From: Protopterus annectens
Lineage: Eukaryota > Chordata > Ceratodontiformes > Protopteridae
Reading direction: 5' to 3'
Assembly: GCF_019279795.1 (NCBI RefSeq)
Contig: NC_056749.1
Coordinates: 580,534,506 to 580,598,505 of the forward strand
DNA length: 64,000 nt
The translations under genes and the position numbers were made by a program. Positions 33,145-44,487 of this stretch are shown here, piece after piece. Below the pieces are notes generated by a model. That model did not search any database. It worked only from the letters and a program-made list of their open reading frames with translations, and was not told the DNA's origin. Each line of letters starts with the position of its first letter. Within the stretch, counting starts at the first letter, position 1.

Positions 33145-34240
33145 GGGAAAGGCTGGTGCAGGTTTACTACCTATGCTCTCTTTTGCCCAGACTATAAGGT
33201 AGTTATCACTGTCAGCAGCGAGCTCCTTATCAGCTACTTTAAGGCCCTTAACAAAGGGTCTCCAATCTTACTGTGTAATGTTGCTAGTAATACAAATGGT
33301 AGTTTGACCAAGATTAAGGCTATTAGGAGTGGCCCACAGTGTCACCAAATAAATATGCAAGTACTCTCAAAACTTAAATATCTCTAGACTGATCAGCCAC
33401 AATGAAATGTTTAAATATATTTAATAATAAATAATAAAAGAACAAGACAATACTAAATATATATTTACAGTGACATGAGAGTTCAAAAATCGCAGGAACT
33501 ATTTAAAACAACATTGCAGGATAGTCTCAAATAAATAAAGAAAAATATCTAAGCTCAGCTTTGCTATATTCCTGACTATATCCAAGAGAATTACTATATC
33601 CTAGTTAACTTACAGAGAAAGGCAGATGTGGTATGTGGATCCTCTAGCTGATGTTGTTAGGTCAAGGACAGAATGGAGAATGCACTGTCTCACTCAAAGA
33701 CTCCTCAAATTAATATCTCAAATATTATTGCTGGGATAGCTTGCAGAATGGCATCATTTCTTGTCATCTCACTCTATCCCAACTGAAACCCCCACTGCTG
33801 GAATCGGGCAGTATTTAGCATCTCCCTGTGAAAATACATAGACCTCAGATCTATGGCAAATGCTGGTAGTCATAAAACACTTCCAAGACAATACAGAAAG
33901 CTTCTCAGCACATACAATGTGTCTGTAGCTGCCATAAAGTAATTTAATTTATCTGTGTTCCAGTCTCCACTGTTAAAATATATATACAGTTAAATAGTGA
34001 CAATAATGCATATACATTTCTGTTTTCTTCCAGCAGGGCACACTGTGGATATATGTTTAAGCTCAGTACTTTACAAAATACCTTTTTAACACACATCTAT
34101 ACAAACAAGTTAGATATACACACAACATACAATTCTAAAACATTTGTAGCATCTTATATGAATCATGTTGATATTCACAAATGACACAATTATTTACAAA
34201 CTTCCAGATACCTGTGCTGGCAGTATCTCCCTTTGTCACA
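32748..34240. repeat. LTR-like interspersed repeat, copy A
   Basis: This 1.49-kb sequence is repeated in the same orientation at 37760-39420. It begins TGTGATGTCCC and ends TTTGTCACA, so its ends form the TGTGAY/GTCACA inverted dinucleotide pattern of an LTR. It contains an internal (CA)n tract (33084-33142) and AATAAA-like sites near 33350-33440. No coding frame is present. No target duplication was found, so solo LTR is a hypothesis. The last 50 bp are partly duplicated just downstream (34245-34300). Confidence 0.6.
33084..33142. repeat. (CA)n microsatellite
   Basis: An uninterrupted CA tract inside the LTR-like repeat. The sister copy has CA at the same place. Confidence 0.97.
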
Positions 34241-35290
34241 CTTCTATATAAATTATGTTGATATTCACAAATGACATATAATTATTTACAAAATTCCATT
34301 CCTGACATGCTTCTTCAGTGAAACTTGTGTCTGTGTTGTATTTTCTTATGCATCCCCTATATTAAAAATTGGGAAAAATATCTGTAGCCTGTTTCTGATC
34401 CCACATTATTCTGTTGTTTTTTTCATGCTCTTAACTACTTATTTAGATTATGCCTTGCCGCAAACAATGATTTTATAATTAGCTAACTTTCATCACTACA
34501 GCATCTTCTCTTTTTGTGAAATCTTTGATTATTTTAAAGTAATTTACATAGATCTGTGATTACATTCTGAATTCAGGAAAAAGACAGCTTAGTCAAGCAC
34601 CTCTCTGATGTAAAGAAAGGTTCTTAAAGTTTTGTAGTACGGGAAATGCCATGATTATGCTCAGAAATTGGTTAAATAATATCCTGGTTAAGCACTACTA
34701 CAGAGCAAGACACAACCTTAACAATACTTAAAGGATTGTTAAGCACCCCTTGGTGCTGTTATCATAAAGTCATCACTAAAAGTAGACAGCACTGACCAGA
34801 AAACAGCAGCAGCATGGCATGAAATGCATTGTTTCAGCTTACATTTCTGCCTGCTGTCTTGTTAAAGTATAAGCAGTACTTTGGTTACAACTGCTTCTCT
34901 TACAAAGAGAATACGTAAAATGTCAACCACTTCACCACTGATTTATTAGTTGTCAAAGCTGGTACAACACATCAATTTTTTATCTAATTTTTCACTAACT
35001 AGTTCTACATAGGGAAAATAAATCTCCTTGCTCCACAAAGAATTATGATCAGATGTATGATCACATATATTCACCACGACAGCAAATTTCTTGGCATCTA
35101 TTTCTCGAACACATAATATGCTTGCTGCAACTGGCAACCTGATCATAATCCTCTGTTAAGTACCTCTCTGTGTTGTTAAGCTCTACTCTTGTGCAAGAGC
35201 ATAACATCAGCCAGTCCCAGCCTCCAAAGAGAAGCAGTTTGACGTTAAAATAGCTTTAAAATCTGTATCATCCCTCTCTCTCCCTCTCTG

Positions 35291-35364
<74 letters not shown>

Positions 35365-36235
35365 CTGACACTTTTTTTTGTGATGGAGACCCAATCATAA
35401 TTCCTGTCATCCATGGAAATTTATCTGCTCCGTGTACTAATAGTTATCAGGAAAAATAAAAAGCGTGAAGTGTTTTGCTGGATTTCAAAGCCTGTAAAAC
35501 ACTCAGCGAGTGCTGTCAAGCAGATTTTGAAACAAACTGAGGGCAGATTGTAGGCATAAATAGCCAGCAGAAAAAGCTGCTTTCACTTCTGCTGTTGTAG
35601 TTTTTGGGAAAACACTGTCATGTCTTAATGCCTAGTATCTTAACAGTACTTCGGGGGGATGCTAAACTATTCTTAAGACTGAGTCTTGTGCTACTGAAAT
35701 GATTACTTTGTCTTTTTTCCAATATCTGAGTGAAGGCCCAGTGCTGCATGCACTACAGTTAAATCACGGTTTTGTGTGATCATAACTCGGTTCACATTGC
35801 TGCTAAGATGAATTCCTTGACATCCATGTCTGGAATATATAACACTGATATGATTACAGGCCCAATCATAACCATATGTACAGCAGTAATCAGATCATTA
35901 GCAATATTTTCATATCTGCAAAAATATTATGTAAAAAGATATGAGGAATGTTTTACTAAATGGTGTCTGAGACCTAACATATACACAAATAATGCTACCT
36001 CTTATACTTGTCATCCCAGTGATAAATTTTGAAAGGAATGAGCATTTGCAAATATTATTAAAAATCATAAGCAATATCTCCATATTTTGTACAGTGGAGC
36101 TGTATTCAGCATTCATGCTACACACCTGATGGATTTAACTGGGGTTCTTTCTATGCACAGCCTTCAAGCCTCCCAGTGCCCATGAGGCTTAGGCTTTTAG
36201 TGTGGTGCTCTGGTCTCCTTCCACATTACAAAGAA
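34241..36235. other. Unassigned interval with a (CA)n tract
   Basis: It contains a long (CA)n microsatellite at 35292-35362. Segments near 34780-34860 and 35390-35560 resemble parts of 40370-40450 and, in inverted orientation, 40750-40800, so an undefined repeat family is probably present. No coding signal. Confidence 0.45.
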
Positions 36236-36240
36236 GTGTG

Positions 36241-36304
<64 letters not shown>

Positions 36305-36309
36305 TGTGT

Positions 36310-36370
<61 letters not shown>
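36236..36370. repeat. (GT)n microsatellite with CGTG interruptions
   Basis: About 135 bp of GT with GCGT and TCTGT variants. Open frames through it are artefacts of the repeat. Confidence 0.97.
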
Positions 36371-36850
36371 TTTCAACAGACTAGCACCCCAGGTTTAGTC
36401 TATCTGCCTTGTGCCCAGAATGTGCTAGGATAGGATCTGGCTTCCCTCCAACCCTAAAGAAGATCAACAGAGCAACACATGGCATTTATCAAAGCACATG
36501 CAATAAGAGCTGTATAATTGAAAAGTAAATGAAAGAATGAATGAATGAAAGAACATAAATACAAACCAAACATGCTGAAGTGGCTTGTAGGACATCATGA
36601 GAAGCTGACAGCTTTATTGCTTAGGCTTTAAGCATCAGGTAAGGCTGACAAAATACTTGTTTGCAAATGCTTGCTGTATTGTAGGAACATTTATGACATT
36701 TTCTGAAGTCAAAATAAAATATGGTATCAAGATTAATATTTGGAGCTTCAGTAATAATACTACTACTTTAAAAGTTTAATTTATCCTGAAAAACTTAGCA
36801 TTTAGCTTTTTTATAGCACTTATAATATATTAGCATATTTCTGAGGATGT

Positions 36851-37074
36851 GGTGCTGTGGTAGCATTGTCGCCTCACAGTAAGACTCTGTCCGGTTCGAT
36901 TCTCAGCCAGAGCGCCTTCTGCGTGGAGACATGCATGAATGGGCTTACCTTCATTGAAGGTTGAGCATCAGGGCTGGTAACTCGGCACGTAAAAATCAAC
37001 TACCAATCATTAGCGGACCGGAGTTCCTCTGTGGCGACCCCTAACCGGGAAAAGCCGAAAGACACAACAACAAG
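36851..37074 (+). mobile_element. tRNA-derived SINE, copy 2
   Basis: It opens GGTGCTGTGGTAGCATTGTC (A-box region) and has B box GGTTCGATTCTC at about 36892-36903, then the same body and GGGAAAAGCCGAAAGACACA tail as the copy at 23756-23977. It is close to 90% identical by eye and in opposite orientation. The B box is intact here, unlike copy 1. No clear target duplication. Confidence 0.88.
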
Positions 37075-37556
37075 TTTCGATAAAAAAATAAGGACTCAGC
37101 AGGTATTTCTTTTAAAATATTAGGCATCAAGGTCTATAATTAGCCATGTTACTTACAGCACAGGTTATTAACACATCTTATGCAATGAAGGCTGATTTAT
37201 TTCTTTCCTATGAGACTTTCCCCCCATGTATGCTGATCACTGAACAAGGCTCATTAATTCCCGTAACCCAGGAATTTCACCCAGGATGAGGAAGAGAGCT
37301 GTTCAGGTGGGAAAGTGATTCAGGCAGCCATGAGTGTCATGTATATACTCACTGGCATTCTGGCAATGAGGATGTTGATGATGGCCTAATCCCACCACTG
37401 AGCAGGGGGATGTATAATCCACATCACCATAGAAAGTCACAGTTGTTTACCCATGAGCTCAGCTGTACTGACGGCTTCCACCAGGTGCTGGTTTGTTGAG
37501 CTTAATACCCACCCCTGGGCCACACATTTGCATCACCACTTCCTCCTAACAGTCTC

Positions 37557-37614
37557 CACACACACACATATACACATACACACACAAACACACACACACA
37601 CACACACACACACA
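37557..37614. repeat. (CA)n microsatellite, imperfect
   Basis: CA run with TA and AAACA interruptions. Confidence 0.95.
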
Positions 37615-37759
37615 ATGGCATATCTTATCCTTCCCTGCCAAATCCATCAGAAGCTCAAGACACAAACTGAACTCTGGTCATCTGGGCTGTAGTCAGGGTT
37701 TAATCCCTCTACATCACTGCAGCTAGTTTAAGGAGGCTGGTGCTGTTCATCATTACTTA

Positions 37760-38089
37760 TGTGACATCCCATCTGTGGGCCAGTAATCAAGGAGCCTGAA
37801 TCCCCACCACTGACACTGGTCAGGGATATTCACTTGGATAAAAGATAGATACACACAGTATTTACAAATGCAGCTTTCTGCATCAAGCACAATTTCCCTT
37901 AAGAGCACACAGGGAACACATTCAGTCCAGGGGCTGGGTTCCTTTTTTTCTCTCTCTCTCTCTTCAGGCCCTCAATAAGACTCCTCACTGCCACAGCTCT
38001 AGAGTTGGGTCCTTGGCTAAGTGTCCCAGCCAAGTTCTCCACCACTCTCTTTGTGAAACAAGTGCTGTGTGTCCCTTCTCCAAGCAGCT

Positions 38090-38158
<69 letters not shown>

Positions 38159-39420
38159 TGGTTCATAGGTTGGTACTAGGCTATCAACCCTAGGGCTTAT
38201 ACAAGCCTAGCCATAACAATTCTCTGGCTATTTCTTCCCATACTATTTACTTTGAGATTTGATTTTCACACACAAACCGGGGAAAGGTTGGCACAGATTT
38301 ACCAGCTATGCCCCTCTGCCCAAACTATAAGGTAGTTACTGCCACCAGACACTCCAAAGCCAGCTACTTTAAGGTTCTTACAAAGGTACCCAATTATACT
38401 GAGTGAAATTAATGCTAGTACAAATGGTAGTATTTGACCAATCCAGTAAGGCTTTCAGGAGTTGCCACAGTTTACCCAAATAAATATAAGTACTCTTAAA
38501 GTTTAAAATATTCTCTAAAGGACAAGCCACAATGAAAAGTTTACGTGTTTAATAATAAATACTAAATGGACATGAAAATACTAAATATATATTTACCATA
38601 AAGACCAGAGTTTCATCCACAGGAAATAATAAAATAACACAGATACAGAAAAACAGTACTTAATTAATCTCAGTATATTTTCCTGAGTAATCTAAAGGAT
38701 TGCTATTCCCTGGTTACTTATTAAAGCAAGGCAAGATTAAGTGGGTGAGAGATTCTTATTTGCCAGGTTACAAAAACAGTCTGCTCTGAGACTTCTGTCT
38801 CATCTAGTGTTAAAACATAATTTTTGTGCTGAATTACAGAATAACATCACATACATCTGGTCATCTGACTTCTGGTTCCCATACTACCCCCTTTACTAGA
38901 AATGGAACCAGAATCTTGCACATATGTGTTACCATACACACAGACAAAGCTTTGCTAAGATGTGTTATAGCATCTGGAAGCCATAAAACCATTTCAACAC
39001 TTCCATCCTTCCAAGGTAGCAATTAATTCACTGCTAAAGACAATACAGAAGGAGTCCTAGTCCTTGTTTTCACAGACATTTTGTCTCTGGCTGCAATCAG
39101 AACTATAAGATAAAATCTTTATGGCCTAACCAGGTAATTTAATTTCAGGATATTTTTCTAAAAATTAGCTGGGGCTGATCTTAACCTCTTCTTTTCCAGT
39201 ATCCTCTGTTACAATATTAATTTCAACAGTTATAATACAGTCTAACATACAGGTGTATTTCTTTTTTTCTGCCCAGCAGGACCCACTTTTGGTACATTTT
39301 TTTAACACAAGCACCTTTACAAATACATTTTCAACTCAAGTACCTGTACAAATCAGTTGATATACAAATGACTTATAATTATTTACAAAACTCCAGCTAG
39401 CTATGCTGGCATATGTTACA
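37760..39420. repeat. LTR-like interspersed repeat, copy B
   Basis: Same family and orientation as 32748-34240. It starts TGTGACATCCC and ends ATGTTACA. Shared blocks include CAGTAATCAAGGAGCCT, AATTTCCCTTAAGAGCACAC and AAACTATAAGGTAGTTA. It carries the internal (CA)n (38091-38156) and, unlike copy A, an 88-bp CR1 tail insertion just after it. Divergence from copy A is high, so both are old. Confidence 0.6.
38161..38248 (-). mobile_element. CR1 3'-end fragment, 88 bp
   Basis: ACTTTG at 38155-38160 and again at 38249-38254 flanks the insert. The sister LTR-like copy lacks it, which gives an empty-site comparison. Read minus it contains GGCTAGGCTTGTATAAGCCC, then AGCCTAGTACCAACCTATGA, the CR1 3' terminal sequence also seen at 53853-53905. 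Confidence 0.8.
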
Positions 39421-39967
39421 TATCCACCACCCTACATCTCCTGGCATAGCTGGCAATATTAACTATGAACCAATTAACATAACAAAAAATATTATTATTA
39501 CTACTTATTTTATATAAAATACATTTTATTTTTTATTTTTATTTATACCTGGCAGTATCTCATATTTTTACAACTTATTCCAGATTTTCTGGACAATCCT
39601 GATTACATAAGGACAACAGTGGCAGATTCAGAATAGATATGAGAGCTCCTACTAACCAAATATGGATGTCAGTAGTCATTTAGTATTACATAGTTCATCC
39701 TTGTGATATACTTGTAATTTTATTTTCTTCGGAGGATCCACATATTTAAAAATGCACATATAGACCTGTGGACTGCAGAAAGTATACTTTATACAGGTAC
39801 TATAGGCATTAAAACAATTTCTAATACAGATCATAAACTTTAGCCCATGGTGATAATTCTTGCTTGTTCCCTCTTTTCTCCCTATACTGGCCTTCACTCA
39901 CTAACTAGATGACTTATTTCTTGCTTTTTTTTCATATTTATTTGTTTCTATTCAGCCTCTTCCTCCA
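39421..39967. other. Unassigned interval
   Basis: AT-rich. No feature recognised. Confidence 0.45.
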
Positions 39968-40272
39968 TCAGTGTGCTGTGCAGAGTATGTCCTCCCAGTA
40001 TGCATGTCCTCCCAGTGTTCCTGTTCACCTGAGTTTCCTCCAGATGCTCTGCTTTCCTCCCATATTCCAGAGACATGCAATAGGTGGACTGGACACTCTA
40101 AACTGGCTATAGGTGTGTGTGTGTGCATATGAGTACATGGTGTGGAAGAACAACTGTGGCAGGGCTAGCCACCTGGTGGTGTAAACCTTTGCTCAAGATG
40201 ACTGTCACTGTTGAAGTGGTTCCCTGACCCTAGCTGCATAAATTGGAAAAAGGGGTTTTGGATGATGGATTG
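39968..40272 (+). mobile_element. V-SINE-like element, 5' truncated
   Basis: The core TGCTCTGCTTTCCTCCCATA, then CCAGAGACATGCAATAGGTG and ACACTCTAAACTGG, matches the central domain of V-SINEs and the more complete copy at 62215-62552. The shared downstream part (GGCAGGGCTAGCCACC, GGAAAAAGGGGTTTTGGATG) is also present. The tRNA-like head is missing or degenerate. Confidence 0.82.
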
Positions 40273-41240
40273 ATCTGGAAAAAGACAAAACAATTAGGAG
40301 CTAAAGTGGCATGAGACCTAACTGTTAAACACCCTTCTTAAGTCGTTAATGTTGGGTCAAGAGCTAGGCAGTAAAATCTGTCAGTACTGACCAGCAAATC
40401 CCAGTGGCAGAATAAAATATTTGGTTGTGCCTGCTGTCCACACTAATATGGTGTGCCTGCTGTCCACACTAATAAGGTGTCCCTTCTTCTTACAAACTTA
40501 GAAATTAACTAGAATAACAGGATGAATGTTTGCCTGCATTTTCTCTGAAGAATACAAACTCTAAAACTCAAAAGTATATCACTATACATTGACTTCAGTC
40601 CTCCAAGATTCATCTGAAAACCACAGACTTTATGAGGAATAGACAGAACAAACAAAGCAAAAATCTGAACATTCTGTGAAAATATGGGCAGTTTAGAGGC
40701 ATGAATGGTAAAGACTGTATTGCACTGCCTCTCCAACAGCACTCACTAAATGGTTAAAGTTTTATGGCTTTGAAAGCTGGCAAAACACTTAACATTTTTT
40801 TGACTGCAACTAGCAGGATATGGAACAGATAAAGCTCCATGTACTGCAAAAAGATTATGACTGGGTCTCCGATCAGAACCCTAAATTGTGTTCTTGACAT
40901 GAATGCCAATATTCACCTTGAGTGTGAAATTCAAAGCATCCGTATGTGACCCAATCATAATCCTCTGTATTAAACATGGCATACGTTCATAATATTTCTG
41001 GAAACAACTCATTTTCTCTGGTCCCAACTACCCCATTTGTCTGAAGAGTTATTCCTGATCTCTATATTTTCACAGCATGTGAAATGCAAACAATTTCTTA
41101 AATATTTACAGAAATGTACTGTTTATGCATATATACATCTTTTATTATTAAAGAAGTATAAATATTTGCAAATTGTTAATAAGTAGAAAATAGGTATTAG
41201 TGACAACTTTTGCAGCACTATATATGTTTTCATTTGATGT
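40273..41240. other. Unassigned interval
   Basis: It contains a 24-bp-scale direct duplication (GTGCCTGCTGTCCACACTAA twice, about 40427-40475) and weak similarity to 34780-35560. No gene recognised. Confidence 0.45.
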
Positions 41241-41242
41241 CA

Positions 41243-41450
41243 TAGGTTCATAGGTAGGTACTAGGCTATTGGCCCTAGGGCCTATATAAGCCTAGCCAAA
41301 CAATGTACCCTGGCTTTCACCACCCAAGAAAATTATTTTCATGTGCCCCTGTCGAGCAGAGCCAGAGAAGTGATCCCTGGGGTGAATTTCCCATTTCCCA
41401 TCCAATCATCAAGATTTTTCTTGAAGAGTGCTAATGAGGAGCTCTGTTAT
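41243..41450 (-). mobile_element. 5'-truncated CR1 element
   Basis: Read minus, it begins with a C-terminal LDDWMG-like stretch (GATTGGATGGGAAATGGGAA), corresponding to EWMGNTNLSQ of the CR1 at 51237-53905. It then runs through a short 3' UTR to GGCTAGGCTTATATAGGCCC and a CCTATGAACC end. ATAGGTTCATAGGTA occurs at both ends and may be a target duplication or a second nested tail. Confidence 0.72.
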
Positions 41451-41474
41451 AGGTTCATAGGTATGAAGTACTAT

Positions 41475-41480
<6 letters not shown>

Positions 41481-41539
<59 letters not shown>
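41481..41539. repeat. (GT)n microsatellite
   Basis: Uninterrupted GT run of about 58 bp. Confidence 0.97.
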
Positions 41540-41540
<1 letters not shown>

Positions 41541-42559
41541 TTTATTAACAGAAATATTAAATATGGCATGCATTTACAATTTTAGCAAAGAAATCTCACC
41601 TTTTCACTTACTGACCACTCCAACTGAGTCAGCAGATATTCCTGATCCATGTACTCAGCAGTCCTGTGAAATGCTGGTCCCCCAAGTTACTTCATAGACA
41701 TTGCCTGGGATATTTACATAAAATAAGCAAATGTGCATAAATGTAATACTACAGAGCAAGGATACACATATGCAAAGTGGTGATAGTAACACACAAGATA
41801 GACATGAGAAATTTCCCAGCATCAGGTAACCATTCATTTGAACCCATGAAGTACCACTCCTCAGTAAAATTATTACTAGAAATATTAACATACCACATAT
41901 TCATACTTGGGGGGGGGGGGTACAATTTTTCACTAACTGAACACCACAATTGGGGCATCAGGCATTCCAGACTTATGTGTAGACATGTCCTGTGAAAGTC
42001 CATTTCATATTCTTACTATGTGGACACTGAGCAAATTAATGCATGAATAAAGCCCCATTATGTATTTCACCTCACTGTGAGATGAGCAGAATACAACCTA
42101 TTACTTACTCCCCCAAAACACACTGGATTGTATTGCAACAGGTTAAAATTTGCCTCAGTCAGATTAAGATTGGACATTACTTCATGATTCCATAAGCACA
42201 CAATAAACTTGATGAAAGACAGATGTAAAGTATTTAAGTATCATGTTGTGTTTTAAAAAAAAAAAAAGTAAAACGACTATCAATATCACCAGTTCCTCCC
42301 TTTTTAAAATAATTTCACTCACTGTTAGAATTTAAAACACAGAACTAAAAATAACTAAATTATCACTACAGACAGAGCATCTTCTGCTGGAAGATCAGGT
42401 GTTAACATAACAAAACTTACCTTTTTGGTACTCTTATGATTTCTAATATGGCACACATGATATTTTTATCTTGCTACTCATACTGTCTCTAAAGTACAAT
42501 AATCACTCAACATTCTCATGGCCATTCTCAAGCCTGCCAGTAAAAGTAAATAATGAGTG
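41540..42559. other. Interval with degenerate direct repeats
   Basis: Segments at about 41610-41690 and 41935-42005 share CACTNACTGA-CAC, a CAGGCATTCC-like box and CAGTCCTGTGAAA/CATGTCCTGTGAAAG. A weaker third copy lies near 41025-41090. This looks like an old tandem or dispersed repeat of unknown family. Poly-G at 41909-41920. Confidence 0.45.
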
Positions 42560-42971
42560 TTAAAAGAATGCCAGGGGCAGCTCGTGCTATCGGACTGCCG
42601 GTCTGCAGCCCTCCCACCTAGAAAAAACAAAGAAAAAAAACTGGGAAACAAAATATCACGAGTCCTGGCTCCTCTGCGCATGCGCGGAACTCAGACTGCC
42701 TTTATCAGCAGTCCGGATGCAGAGAAAGAGGTACCCAGCAACCTGTGCTGTGGGATACCCAGGAATCTGTGCGGTCGACGACCGCACAGAACAGAGGAGC
42801 TCCGGACTGCTTCCCTTGCAGACAGGGCCAATGATGGATGAGCTGAGAGCTCTCGTAGGGATTTCGCTGCGTGGGCTTTGAGACTTCTACTGCTGGACAA
42901 ATGGTCGCTGACTGGATGGGCTTCGTGCACATGGATTATGTGGCTTCGGACATGTTCTGTTCATGACACAG
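42560..42971 (+). promoter_or_regulatory. Candidate CpG-rich promoter and first exon
   Basis: GC and CpG content rise sharply against the surrounding AT-rich sequence. TGCGCATGCGCG at 42675-42686 matches the NRF1 binding palindrome typical of housekeeping promoters. A 23-bp palindrome follows at 42767-42789. CAG|GTAGGTGAAG at 42969-42980 is a good splice donor, so an untranslated first exon ending at 42971 is plausible. No coding exon downstream was recognised. A GC-rich transposon fragment is the main alternative. Confidence 0.4.
42767..42789. repeat. 23-bp CpG-rich palindrome
   Basis: CTGTGCGGTCG, a single A, then its exact complement. It contains GTCGAC at the centre and sits inside the CpG-rich segment. 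Confidence 0.85.
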
Positions 42972-42985
42972 GTAGGTGAAGAGTA

Positions 42986-42989
<4 letters not shown>

Positions 42990-43060
<71 letters not shown>

Positions 43061-43072
43061 TGTGTGTGTGTT
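42990..43072. repeat. (GT)n microsatellite
   Basis: About 83 bp of GT with one TCTG interruption, just downstream of the candidate splice donor. Confidence 0.97.
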
Positions 43073-44487
43073 CTAGCTAAGAACTGCTTTTGTTTGTATT
43101 CTATTGAGAGTGGAAAAAGAACCTAGCCATTTCTCAGCCTCAAATTGCTGTACAGCCTTGAAGAGTATTGTTTCACTTTTTTCCCAGTGTGCTGCTTTGA
43201 ATATTTTTCAGCTTTTCTTTGTTGTTATAAATTGTCTGTGTTTGTGCGGTTCTGCTCATTGCTGCTCATTGTGCACTGTTGTCGCACCAACATGCATGCA
43301 TTGTATACAGGCAGGCTACCTTGACTCAGATCTATGTCTATACCATCAAACCTCGCCTAATCCCAACTGCTAGCATGAGTAGTGATATCTATAGTATAGA
43401 CAAGCTGCCCACTATTATGGATTGAGCTGCACTGTGCTCAGTGGGTCTTCAGAGCAGCACTTAACAACCCATGGCTGCTCTAATTTACCTGAATAATTTG
43501 CAGTTGCTTCTTGTTGCCCTTATCTGCTGGTAGTTGGTCCAAATTGCCCTCAGAAGCTGGTAGTTGCTCTTTACAGTGAATATATAAATAGTTGCTTAGC
43601 TCAACTATTTGTATTATAGCTTGATACCTATCTCATGTAACTGAATATAGTACTGTGAATTTCTAACTTTTCAAATGCCTGGAGTAAATGGAAGGTCGGC
43701 CTTCTGGTCTTCCATTTGTTGCCAGCCTCATGCAACATAGGCAATTTATTCCTCAAGGGCAACAGGCACTTTATTTGTAGATGAATAAACAATGACATAT
43801 AAAGTTGTTTGCTAGCAGCAACCTCTTCATTGTTACAGATTTCTTTAATGTGGAATTATTTAGATGACTTTTACACTTCAGAGATTGTGCAGATTTACTG
43901 ATACTGGTGGAGTGTAGAAGGTTGAGTAGACTTTTATGATGGAAATGTTCTGAATTGGGTAGTTTTGTCATTGGTGCATGCATTTTGTTTCATTGTTTAT
44001 TAATGTTCAAAACAATAAATTTAAAATGCACTGTACTGTATTGTACAAGGAATACAATTTAATACAGTCAGGAAGGTGTATCAAAGAGCATGTGTATGTT
44101 TCATGTTCAAGGGGCCTATGATTTGAAAACAGCCCAAAGTTAATCTTTATCTGCCACTGGCAAAATGCATTATCTTTGAATGTGGGTTTCAATGCTGTTT
44201 CAATGCATGTGAGTTTCAAGGGCAGAGAAGTTTTAATGCTAAGTCTGTTTTCATTGTGAGACTGCATTGCTTTGTTTAGCAGATATCTATTGGGGTTTGT
44301 GCTGTAAAAATGCAAAATAAAACTTTCAAATGAAATCCAAATCATCGCAGAAGTAAAACAGTATGCACATTACAGTGTTTATGGTAAATGGGGCAAAATA
44401 ACCAAGAAATGGGACACTGGAATGGTTGCAGGGGGGAGGCTCAAATTGACCATGATTTTGAGAGGGGAAAGGCAGCAAACCCAGACA
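43073..44487. other. Unassigned interval
   Basis: If 42971 is an exon end, this is the start of an intron. Nothing else is recognised. Confidence 0.4.

Noticed and set aside
36176..36433. Cys-Val repeat frames over (GT)n and (CA)n tracts (also 37899, 41343 and 33076)
   Set aside because: Microsatellite artefacts; the frames change in all directions with repeat length.
32748..39420. One full-length LTR retrotransposon with copies A and B as its two LTRs
   Set aside because: The internal 3.5 kb has no gag or pol similarity, the two copies differ strongly, and the outer flanks show no target duplication. Two separate old insertions are at least as likely.
42557..42841. 94-codon frame in the CpG-rich segment as a coding gene
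   Set aside because: Both strands are open because of high GC. There is no recognisable domain and no supporting splice acceptor. Promoter/UTR is the better reading.
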